In this document: positions 35,390 to 45,793 of the stretch, piece after piece
Numbering within the stretch: the first letter of the stretch is position 1
Layout: each line of letters starts with the position of its first letter
DNA from: Edaphochlamys debaryana
Taxonomy: Eukaryota; Chlorophyta; Chlorophyceae; Chlamydomonadales
Direction: 5' to 3'
Length of the DNA stretch: 64,000 nucleotides
NCBI GenBank assembly: GCA_016858145.1
Contig: JAEHOE010000166.1
Location: 62,001 to 126,000 of the forward strand
The notes under the pieces: generated by a model
The model's database searches: none
What the model was told of the DNA's origin: nothing
The model's input: the letters and a program-made list of their open reading frames with translations, nothing else
Position numbers and translations under genes: made by a program

Positions 35390-38379
35390 CTACGCCTCCT
35401 CGCCCGTGCTCCCCTCCGCGCCCTGCTGTGCCGCCCATTTGGCCTTGCGGTTGCGGGACACCCCCTGCGGGCGGCGGCAAATGAGCTCGGGAGCTAGGCT
35501 CTCCTCTGGTGCTCCTGGACAACCCTCCTGGTGGCGAGATGCAGCAGGCATGTGCAGAATAAGCCCCTCGGTGCAATCAAGGAAACCCCGACGGACGCGT
35601 AAAAACGCAGCTCGGTCCGTCAACCCGCCTCCCCCACCTTGAGCACGGGCAGGCCGTGGCGGGTGAGCCAGCGGCCCAGCGTGCACCCCTCCGGCAGCAC
35701 CTGGGGTCGGGGACAGGGGGTTGCGGGCATGGGCTCATGAAGGATGATAAAGGGCGGCCCTCCCGGATCACATGCCAGCCGCCCGTTCCCCCGAAGCCCC
35801 ACCTTGATTGACCGGTACCATTTGGCCATACTGCTACCGCCCACCTGGGATAGAGGAAAGGGGCGGGGCAGGACACGGGGGTTAGATGCGGGCTTGGGCA
35901 CAAGCAGAGCGGAGCTACCCGCACCTTGATGTCATGCTCTCACTCAGCCCCTTTCCGTCGCTCAGCCCGTTTCCGTCACTCAGCCCCTTCCCGTCCTCAC
36001 CCTCTCGAACGCGCTGCGGGTGAGCATGGCCCCCCCGAGCTCGATGCAGCGGCCGCCCTCCAGGTAGGGGGCGAGGTGGAACACACCCACCACGCGGCCC
36101 CCCACCATGGCCGCCTCCGCCAGGCTCCGGCGCCCGTCCTCGTCGCCCTCCCTGTCATTCTCCTCGTCACTGTCACCGCTGCCTCCCCGCCGCCTCCGCC
36201 TGCTGCTGTGCCGGGGCCCATCGGCCGGCGCCTCTCCGGCGGCCCCTGTCACAGTCACGCGGACAGGCTTGGGTAGCGGGGTCGGCTCGGACTTGACCTC
36301 GGGCGGCGGCGTTGCTGCGTCGGCAGACGGGGGCGTGGGGGCGGCATCTGGCACGAGGACCGGTATCGGCAAGGGAGCTTCCGGCACCGAAGCAGTGCTC
36401 CCCGGGTCCGACGCAGAGGCGGGTGTGGCAGGCGTGCTAGGAAGAAAGGTTGCAGCGTTGTTGGTTGGAAGGCACTCCGTCACCCGGAGCGGACTTGGCC
36501 GCAGCGTTGACAGTGGGTGGAGCGCCAGGGTGGCTGCAAGGGGCATGGTGGGACCTGTGGAGGTCTGAGGTGCGTCAGCCGCAAGCCCAAGCGGGCTCGA
36601 AGCCCCCAGCGCTGGCAGCTGGGCCAGCCCCGGGGGGGCTGCTGGCGGCAGCTCGGCTGTCAGGACCGCTAGGGCTTGGGCTCCCGCGGGACGCGGCCCT
36701 GCTATGCCGGAGTGGCAACCTGCCTCTGCTGGTTCTGGGCTGGCAACGCTGCTTGATCCCGCTGCCTGTGGCACCGCCTCTTCGTCGAGCAGAAAGGCCT
36801 CTAGATTCAGATCCAGATCCAGGTCCACGCCCCAATCCCAATCCGGGAGCCACGTGCTTCCGCCATCTCGAGGCTGAGGCCCTTGGCCGGCCGGCTGCGA
36901 CGGTGTGGCAGCCCGCCCCGCCCCTGCCGCCGAGCCCCACGCCGCCACGCCGCATGCGTGCGCCCCGTACGGAGCGGATGCCACGGGCTGCTGTACCCCA
37001 CCTTCCGGTGCCGCAGCAGCGTAGCTGGCACCCAGACCTGCTGCGGGAAGCGCGGGGGCTCGCAGCAGGGGCCCCAAGCTCCCGCCACCTCCGGCCCCGA
37101 CCCCGCCCTCCGAGTGCAGCCGTCGCCGCTTGTAGGGCAACGCACACGTGGATCCGTCCAGATTGATCCGGGGCACAGCCGGTGAGGCACTGCCGCTGTG
37201 TGCCTGCGCGTACGGCGGGGCGTCCGGGAAGGCGAAGTTGTGCGGCCAGTCTCCTGTAAGAGCAACCCCCCACGGGAACTCACCCCCGCCCGCCGCCGCT
37301 CCGCTGGTTGCAACGGGGTGCGTAGCGAATGGAACTGACGAAGCCCTCCAGACGCCAGCTTGGGGGCTTGCTGCCAGCCTTGCCGCGTCGTCCGAGCTGG
37401 GGTAGTGTGGCGAGGGCCTGTTCGCACCGGCAACCGCCGCGGCGGCAGGGGCGAAGGGGCTGGGACCAGAAACGGGTGCCGTCTGAAGGGCCGCGCCGAG
37501 TCCCGTGGGCGACGCCTCATACGGCATCGGAGGCGAGGGCACGTGGGGGGGCCAGGGGCGAAGGACCCCGGTCCTGGGCGGGTAGCGCGAGTATGGGTGG
37601 ACGGGCGGCGGCCCCGGCGGCGCATAAGGCAGCGGTAGCGTTGGCGAGTGCGGGCCGTACGGCCTGCCACCGCTCCAGCCGCCGGTCCAGGTATGGCGGT
37701 ACGGCGGATGCGGTGGCGGGTACGGCGAGGCGTCGATGCCGTACCGCGGTGGGTAGTACGGAGGTAGCCACGGCCATGCGTACGGGTACGGCGGTGGGTA
37801 CTGCGGATGTCCCCAGGTGTCTCCTCCATCTCCCCAGCTGGCCCCAGGCACGGAGGGCAGCGGGCTGATGGCATTAGCCTGTGCCATCGCCGTTGCTGGG
37901 CGCGGGGTTGTGGCGGCGTCCGGCTCCTGAGGGGTCGAAGGCTCTGCAGTCTGACAGTCTGACGGCCAACCAGCGGCCGGCCCTGGTCCTGTCCATAGCC
38001 CTTGGAGCCCGCCCAGCGCTCCGGAGACTGGCGACGGCTCACGAAGGTTCTGTGGCCCGGGGGGCGGTGCGAGCACAGTAGCACGGCCGTGCACAGCCGG
38101 CCCGAGCCAGGTCCCCTCGACGGGCAGCTGCTCGGCTTTGACCGTTGAAGCCTGTGGCTGGTCTTGAGGCGGCACCGGCTGCTGCTGCGGCGGCGGCTGC
38201 GGCTGTTGCTGTTGTTGCCAGCAGCCTGCGCTGACTCCGCACCCGGACGTGAGGCAGCACGGTCCAGCAGCGTTGGCGGAGGCATCCGAGGTTGTGTACG
38301 GCTCGGGCTGCGGCTGGAAGTCACCGGTACGGAAAGGGCTTCCGACGCCCCAAGCTTGGTTTAAGTCCCCAGCCATCAT
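35390..38379 (-). CDS. VARL (RegA-like) transcription factor, gene 2
   Basis: Four exons with the same layout as gene 1: 38379-36001, 35844-35803, 35700-35638, 35464-35390, all phase 0, predicted 852 aa. The first in-frame ATG (38379) gives MMAGDLNQAWGVGSPF. The C-terminal VARL domain differs from gene 1 by few residues (VGGSSMAKWYRSIK; GVSRNRKAKWAAQQ). It has the same order of features: Pro/Tyr-rich region (about 190-273), KRRRL cluster (near 415), VDLDLDLNLEAFLLDEE motif (about 515-533), Arg-rich and acidic stretch before the VARL domain. The N-terminal two thirds have diverged much more, with Gln-rich and Pro-rich insertions, so the pair is an older tandem duplication rather than a very recent one. 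A DNA-binding regulator in the nucleus is inferred. No TGTAA was found close downstream. Confidence 0.87.
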
Positions 38380-39370
38380 GGCCTGTGCGCCGGGTCGGCG
38401 CCTGCCGTTACCGGTACTCAAAAGGCCTCGTCTTCGCCTTCAGCTGACCGCGGCTTTGGGCAGCCGGGCGGAGCCCCTACAGCACGCAGCGGGATTCCGC
38501 TGGAGTCGTGGCCAGTTCCCGACGTGTGCCAGCGAGGAGGAGCCCCTCCTACGTGGCCATAGTGCCGGGGCGGGCCTGGCGGTCCACCTCACGACCAGCG
38601 GCGCATCTGCAGGGACCGAGACCGGGCAGCAGGGCGAGTAAAGGTATTGCGCAGGCAGGGGTAAAAAGACAAGGGGAAAAGGCGGCGGGTGGTGCCACGG
38701 ACCCACGGTTCGACACGGTACGACAACTCCATGGAAGTTGGGTGGACGACAGGGACGACAACGGGAGCGCTCTGGGGCCGACTAAGGCATGGTCGGCGCT
38801 TCAATCTATCGCTACCGCGCAGAAAGAGGGTAAGGCGCGCGAGCACGGGTGGTTGGTGATTTTGCCCGGGCCGACTTGCCTGACGGCCACACTAGTTTCA
38901 CATGCTGTAAGCTCTCAGGCAGGCAAATGCATGCGAGCACTGCTGCACTGAGGCAGGCGCCGAGGTCACCCGCGAAACGGTCTTCGCCCATCATCACACG
39001 CTGTTGGCCCGCCTCCTAGGCAGGCGCGTTGGGGTTCTATATCAAGCGTTCTATAGCAAGCGCGGCACACATCGTGCAGCGCAACCTGTGTTTGGACACT
39101 GGGAATGCACGGGATGGCTCACCTCGCTCGCGATTGTCAGGCCCGGCTGCCCTGACGACTTGAGGACTACTGTCTATAAAAGCGACAGGGGGCGAGGACG
39201 AATTCTCTGCGGGTCCTGTGGCGACGCACGGAGCACGGGGTTCGCCGACTGGTGTCGCGGTGTTAAGCGGAGCACTGTTTTACTGTGCAGTAGAATCAGG
39301 CGGCGCTTGTAATGCGGTAGAGTCAGGCGGCGCTAGGAATGCAGCACACTTCGATCGCGCGTTCTAGCTG
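38380..39370. other. Upstream region of VARL gene 2
   Basis: About 1 kb between the VARL gene 2 start and the repeat array of the transposon. Presumably the promoter and 5' leader; no coding exon is supported. Confidence 0.4.
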
Positions 39371-39874
39371 CGAGAGGCGTAAGTGTGGTCGTGCTTCGGT
39401 CGTGCTCGCAGTTTCGTGCGGCAAGTACGCTAGGTCGCGATGTGGGATGTAGCGGTGTGTGCTATGTGACAGGACACTGCATGCGACCTATGGTGGTACG
39501 CGGTCAAGGTGTAACCCGTGATGAGAGTTCTCGGTCAACACAGAAGACAAGGACGATACGTCGGATGGGACCATCGGCCTCATGCCATCTATGGTCCTAC
39601 GACCGGTGTGAGACCTAGCTGTGCGAGAGGCGTAAGTGTGGTCGTGCTTCGGTCGTGCTCGCAGTTTCGTGCGGCAAGTACGCTAGGTCGCGATGTGGGA
39701 TGTAGCGGTGTGTGCTATGTGACAGGACACTGCATGCGACCTATGGTGGTACGCGGTCAAGGTGTAACCCGTGATGAGAGTTCTCGGTCAACACAGAAGA
39801 CTAGGACGATACGTCGGATGGGACCATCGGCCTCATGCCATCTATGGTCCTACGACCGGTGTGAGACCTAGCTG
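39371..39874 (+). repeat. Two tandem copies of a 253-bp unit (transposon end plus 102-bp segment S)
   Basis: The unit starts CGAGAGGCGTAAGTG and ends GAGACCTAGCTG. Copy 1 begins at 39371 and copy 2 at 39624, with almost no differences. The first part (about 150 bp) matches the right terminal repeat of the adjacent KDZ element in the same orientation. The last 102 bp (S, 39773-39874 in copy 2) matches the segment directly after the element at 50669-50770. Confidence 0.9.
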
Positions 39875-40027
39875 ACGGGTTACACCTTGACCGCGTACCA
39901 CCATAGGTCGCATGCAGTGTCCTGTCACATAGCACACACCGCTACATCCCACATCGCGACCTAGCGTACTTGCCGCACGAAACTGCGAGCACGACCGAAG
40001 CACGACCACACTTACGCCTCTCGCAAC
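39875..40027 (-). repeat. Left terminal inverted repeat of the KDZ element
   Basis: Exact or near-exact reverse complement of 50548-50668 and of the first part of the 253-bp units. It extends past the right arm to CGCCTCTCGCA. Confidence 0.9.
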
Positions 40028-40177
40028 CCTGCGCAACCAGCGAGGCTGGACTGTGTTGTCGGCGTTTTGCTAATGCCACTGCTAGTTCTCACGAAGCAGG
40101 CGTAGCTGTCGCAAGCAATCAATTGGCCAGTTGCCAGCTCCGCCTTCCCTTCAGCAAGCGCAGAGCAAGCTATTCTC

Positions 40178-43100
40178 ATGCAGCGCTCCCTACCTGATAG
40201 AATTACTCCAGCGCCAGAGGTGCATGCCGCACCTCGCGCTGCGGCCTATGCGAGGCCGCAGCCCATCCCCAGCGCGACCGCGCGCAGGCAGCCGTCTGCA
40301 ACGCCGGTGCCTCGAACACGGCCAGTCAGGGGTCTCACGGTAGCTGATGGACCGTCCACGTCTGGGCGGGAGCACCGCAGCGAGGATCTGAGGACTTGGG
40401 CGAAGCGGCAGGAGGCCACGGAGGGTGCGTGGACGAAGCAGCGGCAAACAATGGCGGACCAGTTACGTGTGTACGCCCAGCAGCTCGACACGCTCTCCCG
40501 GGAGCGGTCAGCACTTGTGCTCGGGCACGCTCAGAGGCGGGTGGACACCTTGGCGGCGAGGGCTGCCGCTGACGCGGCCATGCACGCTACCTCCTGTCCG
40601 GGGGCCAGGGGCGGAGCCATGCAGGCTCCCGCCACGGAGGTGCCAGCTGCTAAGCTGACGACGGGAGTAGCCACCGTCACGTACGTCAGCTTGGTGGGCT
40701 CTGGCGCCCTTCAAGTGCCACACACCAAGTGCGAGTGCGGTGCCGTGTTTACGGTGCAACCAATCCCGGCGGGGTGCTTCCCCCTCACCCCCGTCTCCAC
40801 GTGCCTGTGGTTCGACCTGGACGTTCACCGGGCGTACCGCCACCTCGGCCTGCAGGACGGGCTGAGTGCAGCAGGTAGGCCTCGGGGAACGGTGGGGACA
40901 AAGCTGCCGTGGGGCCGCTTCATTGTCGCCCAGGCCCCCTTTCACCCTCTCCCGCCTTCGGCCCCCCAGGCTTTGTGGACTTCCTGTCCGCACAGGCGGC
41001 TTGTAAGCTCGACGATCGCGCCTTCGTCCCCAGCTTCTTCTCCTATCTGCGCTCCAAAGCCATCGTGGAGGACTGGGCGGCGCTGGGCGTGGAGGGCATG
41101 GATGCCGGACCCTTTGGAGGATGCGCCATCTGTGCGGAGACTCCCGCAGTGCCCGGTGAGCTTTGTTTGGTAGTACTACCACTTGGGGCCTCGGCGCAGC
41201 GTGGAAGGGGCCTGAGCCCGCGCCTTGTCCCCTTGGGGCCTTGGCGCAGCGTGGGAGGGGCCTCAGCCCGCGCCCTGTTCCCTTGGGGCCTCGGCGCAGC
41301 GTGGGAGGGGCCTCAGCCCGCGCCCTGTTCCCTGGGGGCTTCGGCGCAGCTTCGGAGGGGCCTCAGCCCGCGCCCTGTCCCCTGGGGGCCTTGGCGCAGC
41401 TTCGGAGGGGCCTCAGCCCGCGCCCTGTCCCCTTGGGGCCTCGGCGCAGCGTGGGAGGGGCCTCAGCCCGCGCCCTGTTCCCTTGGGGCCTCGGCGCAGC
41501 GTGGGAGGGGCCTCAGCCCGCGCCCTGTTCCCTGGGGGCCTCGGCGCAGCTTCGGAGGGGCCTCAGCCCGCGCCCTGTCCCCTGGGGGCCTTGGCGCAGC
41601 GTGGGAGGGGCCTCAGCCCGTGCCCTGTTCCCTTGGGGCCTCGGCGCAGCGTGGGAGGGGCCTCAGCCCGCGCCCTGTTCCCTTGGGGCCTCGGCGCAGC
41701 GTGGGAGGGGCCTCAGCCCGCGCCCTGTTCCCTGGGGGCCTCGGCGCAGCGTGGGAGGGGCCTCAGCCCGCGCCCTGTTCCCTTGGGGCCTCGGCGCAGC
41801 TTCGGAGGGGCCTCAGCCCGCGCCCTGTTCCCTTCGGGCCTCGGCGCAGCTTCGGAGGGGCCTCAGCCCGCGCCCTGTCCCCTGGGGGCCTTGGCGCAGC
41901 GTGGGAGGGGCCTCAGCCCGCGCCCTGTCCCCTTGGGGCCTCGGCGCAGCTTCGGAGGGGCCTCAGCCCGCGCCCTGTTCCCTGGGGGCCTCGGCGCAGC
42001 GTGGGAGGGGCCTCAGCCCGCGCCCTGTCCCCTGGGGGCCTCGGCGCAGCTTCGGAGGGGCCTCAGCCCGCGCCCTGTTCCCTGGGGGCCTCGGCGCAGC
42101 TTCGGAGGGGCCTCAGCCCGCGCCCTGTTCCCTGGGGGCCTCGGCGCAGCGTGGGAGGGGCCTCAGCCCGCGCCCTGTTCCCTGGGGGCCTTGGCGCAGC
42201 GTGGGAGGGGCCTCAGCCCGCGCCCTGTTCCGTGGGGACCTCGGCGCAGCGTGGGAGGGGCCTCGGCCCGCGCCCTGTCCCCTGGGGACCTCGGCGCAGC
42301 GTGGGAGGGGCCTCAGCCCGCGCCCTGTTCCCTGGGGACCTCGGCGCAGCGTGGGAGGGGCCTCAGCCCGCGCCCTGTTCCCTGGGGGCCTCGGCGCAGC
42401 GTTGGCGGGCCCCAGCAGCAGCCTGCGCCCTTCCCATTATTATCAATACCACTTCTTGTCTTGTGCCCCCCCGTGAATGCAGGCGAGGACACGGATCCGT
42501 ATCGGCTGTCCGTGTCTTTGGACGCCGTTACCAAGCTTGGGCACTACGCGAGCTGTGGCACGGCCACACGTGGCCTCCCACACCACATCTCCACCTTCTT
42601 TGGTGCCGTAGACGGCCAGGTGCAGGCGGCATATTCCGCCGGTGCCCTCGAGCTCGAGAGGGTCGTATCGGGCAGGGTGGGAGCCCAGGCGGCTGGTGAA
42701 GAGCCTTCCTGCCGATCATCGCTGCACTGTGCACGTCCCAACTCTTCTTCAGCTGGGCCATGTGACGTGCACGGCGTGGTAGGCGCCGTCTGCATGCACA
42801 CCGTCCCCGTCCGTGGGGGCTTCTGCGACATGCCCAAGCCAGAACAGTTCTCTTACTACCTACTCATGCTGCACCACCTGGTGCAGCAGCGCCCAGACCT
42901 TAAAGACGTGTACATTGACTTCGGCTGTCAGATCAGGAGCACGTGGCGGCGGTACGTAGCCAACCACCCCGAGCTGCCCCAGGCGGCCAAGGACCTGCGC
43001 ATCATGGTCAACTGGATGCACGGGAGCGGCCACGAGATCGCCTGCCAGCTGGTGAACAGCGGCAGATACTCTCCGGCTGCCGCAAGGCGCATTGGAGAGG

Positions 43101-44681
43101 AGATCGAACAGCTGTGGTCCATGACAAAAGTAAGCATGTGCTGGGGATGGCAGCATGGCACTATGCGCCATGGAGCGCGTGTTGGGGGGCATGTGCCTGC
43201 CGCAAACCTCTTCTCACAAAGGAGGCTGAGATCCGCTGCCTGATGCCCGTTTGCCCTACCCGCCTCCTCAGTCCGCCGGTTCCCTCGTGCGGTACATGTC
43301 CCTGCATCACCGGAGAGACTTCATCGAGGCGCTTCTGGCCGACATCGGCCGTGACAAGCTCAAGCGGATTGTCGTTCTGACGGAGACGCGATACGCCGAC
43401 ACCATTAAGCTGCTGGGTAGGCTGGCGGAGACTGCCAGCAGCAAGGCATAACCCTCTACTGATCCCTGCACTCTCTGTGCTGTGTGACCCTTCTTGGCGT
43501 GGCCCTTTTGCCCCGCAGACGCCCACCGGAAAGCCCTGGCCTCGGTGATGTCGGAAGCGGCGAAAGCTGCGCCTCCCGTGCTGGACCCCCAGGTCGCCGC
43601 AGAGGAGTACAAGCGGGTCGTCCTGGGGACGGAGCGGGAGGAAACCACCGACGGAGACGCCTGGAAAGTGAGCAGGGAAAGCACAAGCGGGCTGGCTGGA
43701 GCGCGAGAGTTGACGAGGCACAGGTGGTGTTGAGAGACTGGCTTGAGCAGACCCGCGTGGTGCCCACGCCCTCAGGTCGAGTACGCACGGCTCTGCCTCC
43801 GCTTGGGGGAGCTGAAGCGCCTCCAGATCTCAGCCCCTTCCCTTGCGGTCGTCTCCAGCAGTGCATCCGTTGCGTTGGCGACGGCAAGCACGGATGACGC
43901 GCTCAGCAAGGTGCGAGCAGCACTGACCGCGATGGAGCACAAGCGGGACCTGCCGCCAACCGAGCGTTCCAAATGGACGAAGGGCTACGAGCCCTTTGAC
44001 TGCGCGCTGGACAAGCTGCGGCGGAAGGAAGTGGAGAGGTGCGCGGGCCTTAGGCGTTCGCTGCCATAGTCTATTGTGATGTTGCCTGTGTGGGGCATGA
44101 CACGACCCTCGTCGCCGCAGCTTAGACCCCCCTCCCTTACCCCGCCTTGCCCTCGACCACCCCTCTACAGGTGTCAGTCTCGCATCGAGCAGCTCGTGCT
44201 TGAGATCCGCGCCCTTCACTCGGATCGGGCAGCGGCGGGCTGTGCGGACAAGGAGACCAAAAGCATGCAGGCGCGGGGCAAGCGGAAGCGCGCCCAGGTT
44301 CGCGCACTGCTGGAGGAGATGTACGTTTGGCAGAGTGTGGGTGGCGGGTCGAGCGCGCGCCTGACGGAGCAGCAGCTGAAGAGCCTCTTTGACCCGGGCA
44401 CGCCGATGCCGTGGGGCAACAATGAGTCACTTGTGCGCCTGCACCACGGGCGCCGCTACCTGGAGGCCGCGGCCGATCTGGCGCGCACAAGCGAGGAGGA
44501 GGCCACGCTGCGCGTGGAGAAGAAGCGGCTGGGGGCGTGGGTCAGGCACGCGGCTTCTTGCCTGCAAGCTGCACGTGAACGGGCAGCTGCCTGCGAGGGC
44601 ACTGTGTTTCTCATTGACCAGCACCTGGCCCTGGTCGACCAGCTACGGACAGAGCTGGGTAGGAGCAGAATTCCCGTCTAA
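40178..44681 (+). CDS. KDZ-type transposase, seven exons
   Basis: Exons 40178-40874, 40970-41155, 42483-43129, 43272-43416, 43519-43667, 43776-44038, 44171-44681 join in phase to about 865 aa. A small extra intron near 42699-42755 in exon 3 is possible. An N-terminal cysteine cluster (KCECGAVF ... AGCFP, about residues 182-200) matches the CxC domain that accompanies KDZ transposases. The catalytic part has GAVCMHTVPVRGG, DVYIDFGCQ (about 437), WMHGSGHEIACQ (about 472) and GEEIEQLWS (about 500), the order known for the KDZ (Kyakuja-Dileera-Zisupton) family with its RNase H-like fold. The C-terminal third is helical and coiled-coil-like, as usual in the family. No stop or frame break was seen, so the gene may be functional. 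Exon 2 and exon 3 are separated by a 1.3-kb intron filled by a 50-bp minisatellite. Confidence 0.85.
41182..42402 (+). repeat. 50-bp minisatellite in a transposase intron, about 24 copies
   Basis: The unit (CTTGGGGCCTCGGCGCAGCG ... CCCGCGCCCTGTTCC) repeats with a 50-bp period and two variant cores (GTGGGAGG and TTCGGAGG). It fills the intron between donor 41156 and acceptor 42482. Since 50 is not a multiple of 3 and the unit lacks stops in all phases, every plus frame stays open across it, creating false long ORFs. Confidence 0.93.
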
Positions 44682-44811
44682 GGGGGGAGGGGTAGGAGCA
44701 GACCATGCTGGCGTGCTGCAATGCACGTGTTTACCTCCGGCAATGGTTGAGTTGCTTTTGGCGCTTTTAAGTGCGTGATGCTTGGCCGCACTGCGGTCCT
44801 TAGTGGCTGGA

Positions 44812-45310
44812 CAAGCCAGGTGACGGGGCAGGGACTTGGAGCGTGGGGCGTGGGATCCAGCACTGAGCACGCAGCTGATTGTTGTAACAGGCGCTGGGCA
44901 AGCCAGGTGACGGGGCAGGGACTTGGAGCGTGGGGCGTGGGATCCAGCACAGAGCACGCAGCTGATTGTTGTAACAGGCGCTGGGCAAGCCAGGTGACGG
45001 GGCAGGGACTTGGAGCGTGGGGCGTGGGATCCAGCACTGAGCACGCAGCTGATTGTTGTAACAGGCGCTGGGCAAGCCAGGTGACGGGGCAGGGACTTGG
45101 AGCGTGGGGCGTGGGATCCAGCACAGAGCACGCAGCTGATTGTTGTAACAGGCGCTGGGCAAGCCAGGTGACGGGGCAAGGACTTAGAGCGTGGGGCGTG
45201 GGATCCAGCACAGAGCACGCAGCTGGTTGTTGTAACAGGCGCTGGGCAAGCCAGGTGACGGGGCAGGGACTTGGAGCGTGGGGCGTGGGATCCAGCACAG
45301 AGCACGCAAA
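44812..45310 (+). repeat. 87-bp minisatellite downstream of the transposase stop
   Basis: About six tandem copies (period 87 bp) of AAGCCAGGTGACGGGGCAGG ... TTGTTGTAACAGGCGC. Five copies contain TGTAA (44883, 44970, 45057, 45144, 45231), so the algal poly(A) signal of the transposase is repeated. Confidence 0.92.
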
Positions 45311-45793
45311 CCTCCAGCCATTACGCAAAGGGCCCTCAAGCAAACAGAAGACCGCCTGCATCCGCAGCGGCCATCCCGGGGAAACACCCAAGCACCAGCG
45401 TTCAGGCCAGGTAGCCACACTCTCACCCACAAGAAAAGAATAATTCCCTCCCTACACACGCTAGCACCCGCCCCAGCCCTAGCGCTGCCTGACGGGCGAG
45501 GGACTTGAAGCGTGGGATCCAGGGCAGAGCGCTGTAGATTCAGCAGCCCCGCTGCGGAGACGCGTCCCCCGTGGCCACTTCGGTGCTGTTGCCAACGGCC
45601 CTTACGCTTCAGTGCTGTACAAGTTCGTGCAATGCAAGCACATGCGCCTCGGCCTCCCCGGCCTCTCCCAGGTCCCCACGTCATCAACCAACGGGCCCAG
45701 AAGCCCAGAGTACTAGATGGGGCTACGCGCCCATGAGCAAGTGCATGCCCTCGGGCACACCAACTTAACCTGACCGCCAAGCCACGCCCTGGA
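45311..45793. other. Gap between the convergent genes of the KDZ element
   Basis: About 480 bp of the transposon interior with no supported exon; 3' UTR of one or both genes. No minus-strand TGTAA (TTACA on plus) was found for the companion gene. Confidence 0.4.

Noticed and set aside
41182..42402. CRISPR-like array
   Set aside because: The repeats are directly adjacent with no unique spacers, and the genome is eukaryotic; this is a minisatellite.
40909..43243. ORFs of 596, 437 and 672 codons rich in GLGAAWEGPQPAPCSL-type repeats
   Set aside because: They arise from the 50-bp intronic minisatellite, which has no stop in any plus frame; all three frames are open at once, so they are not genes.
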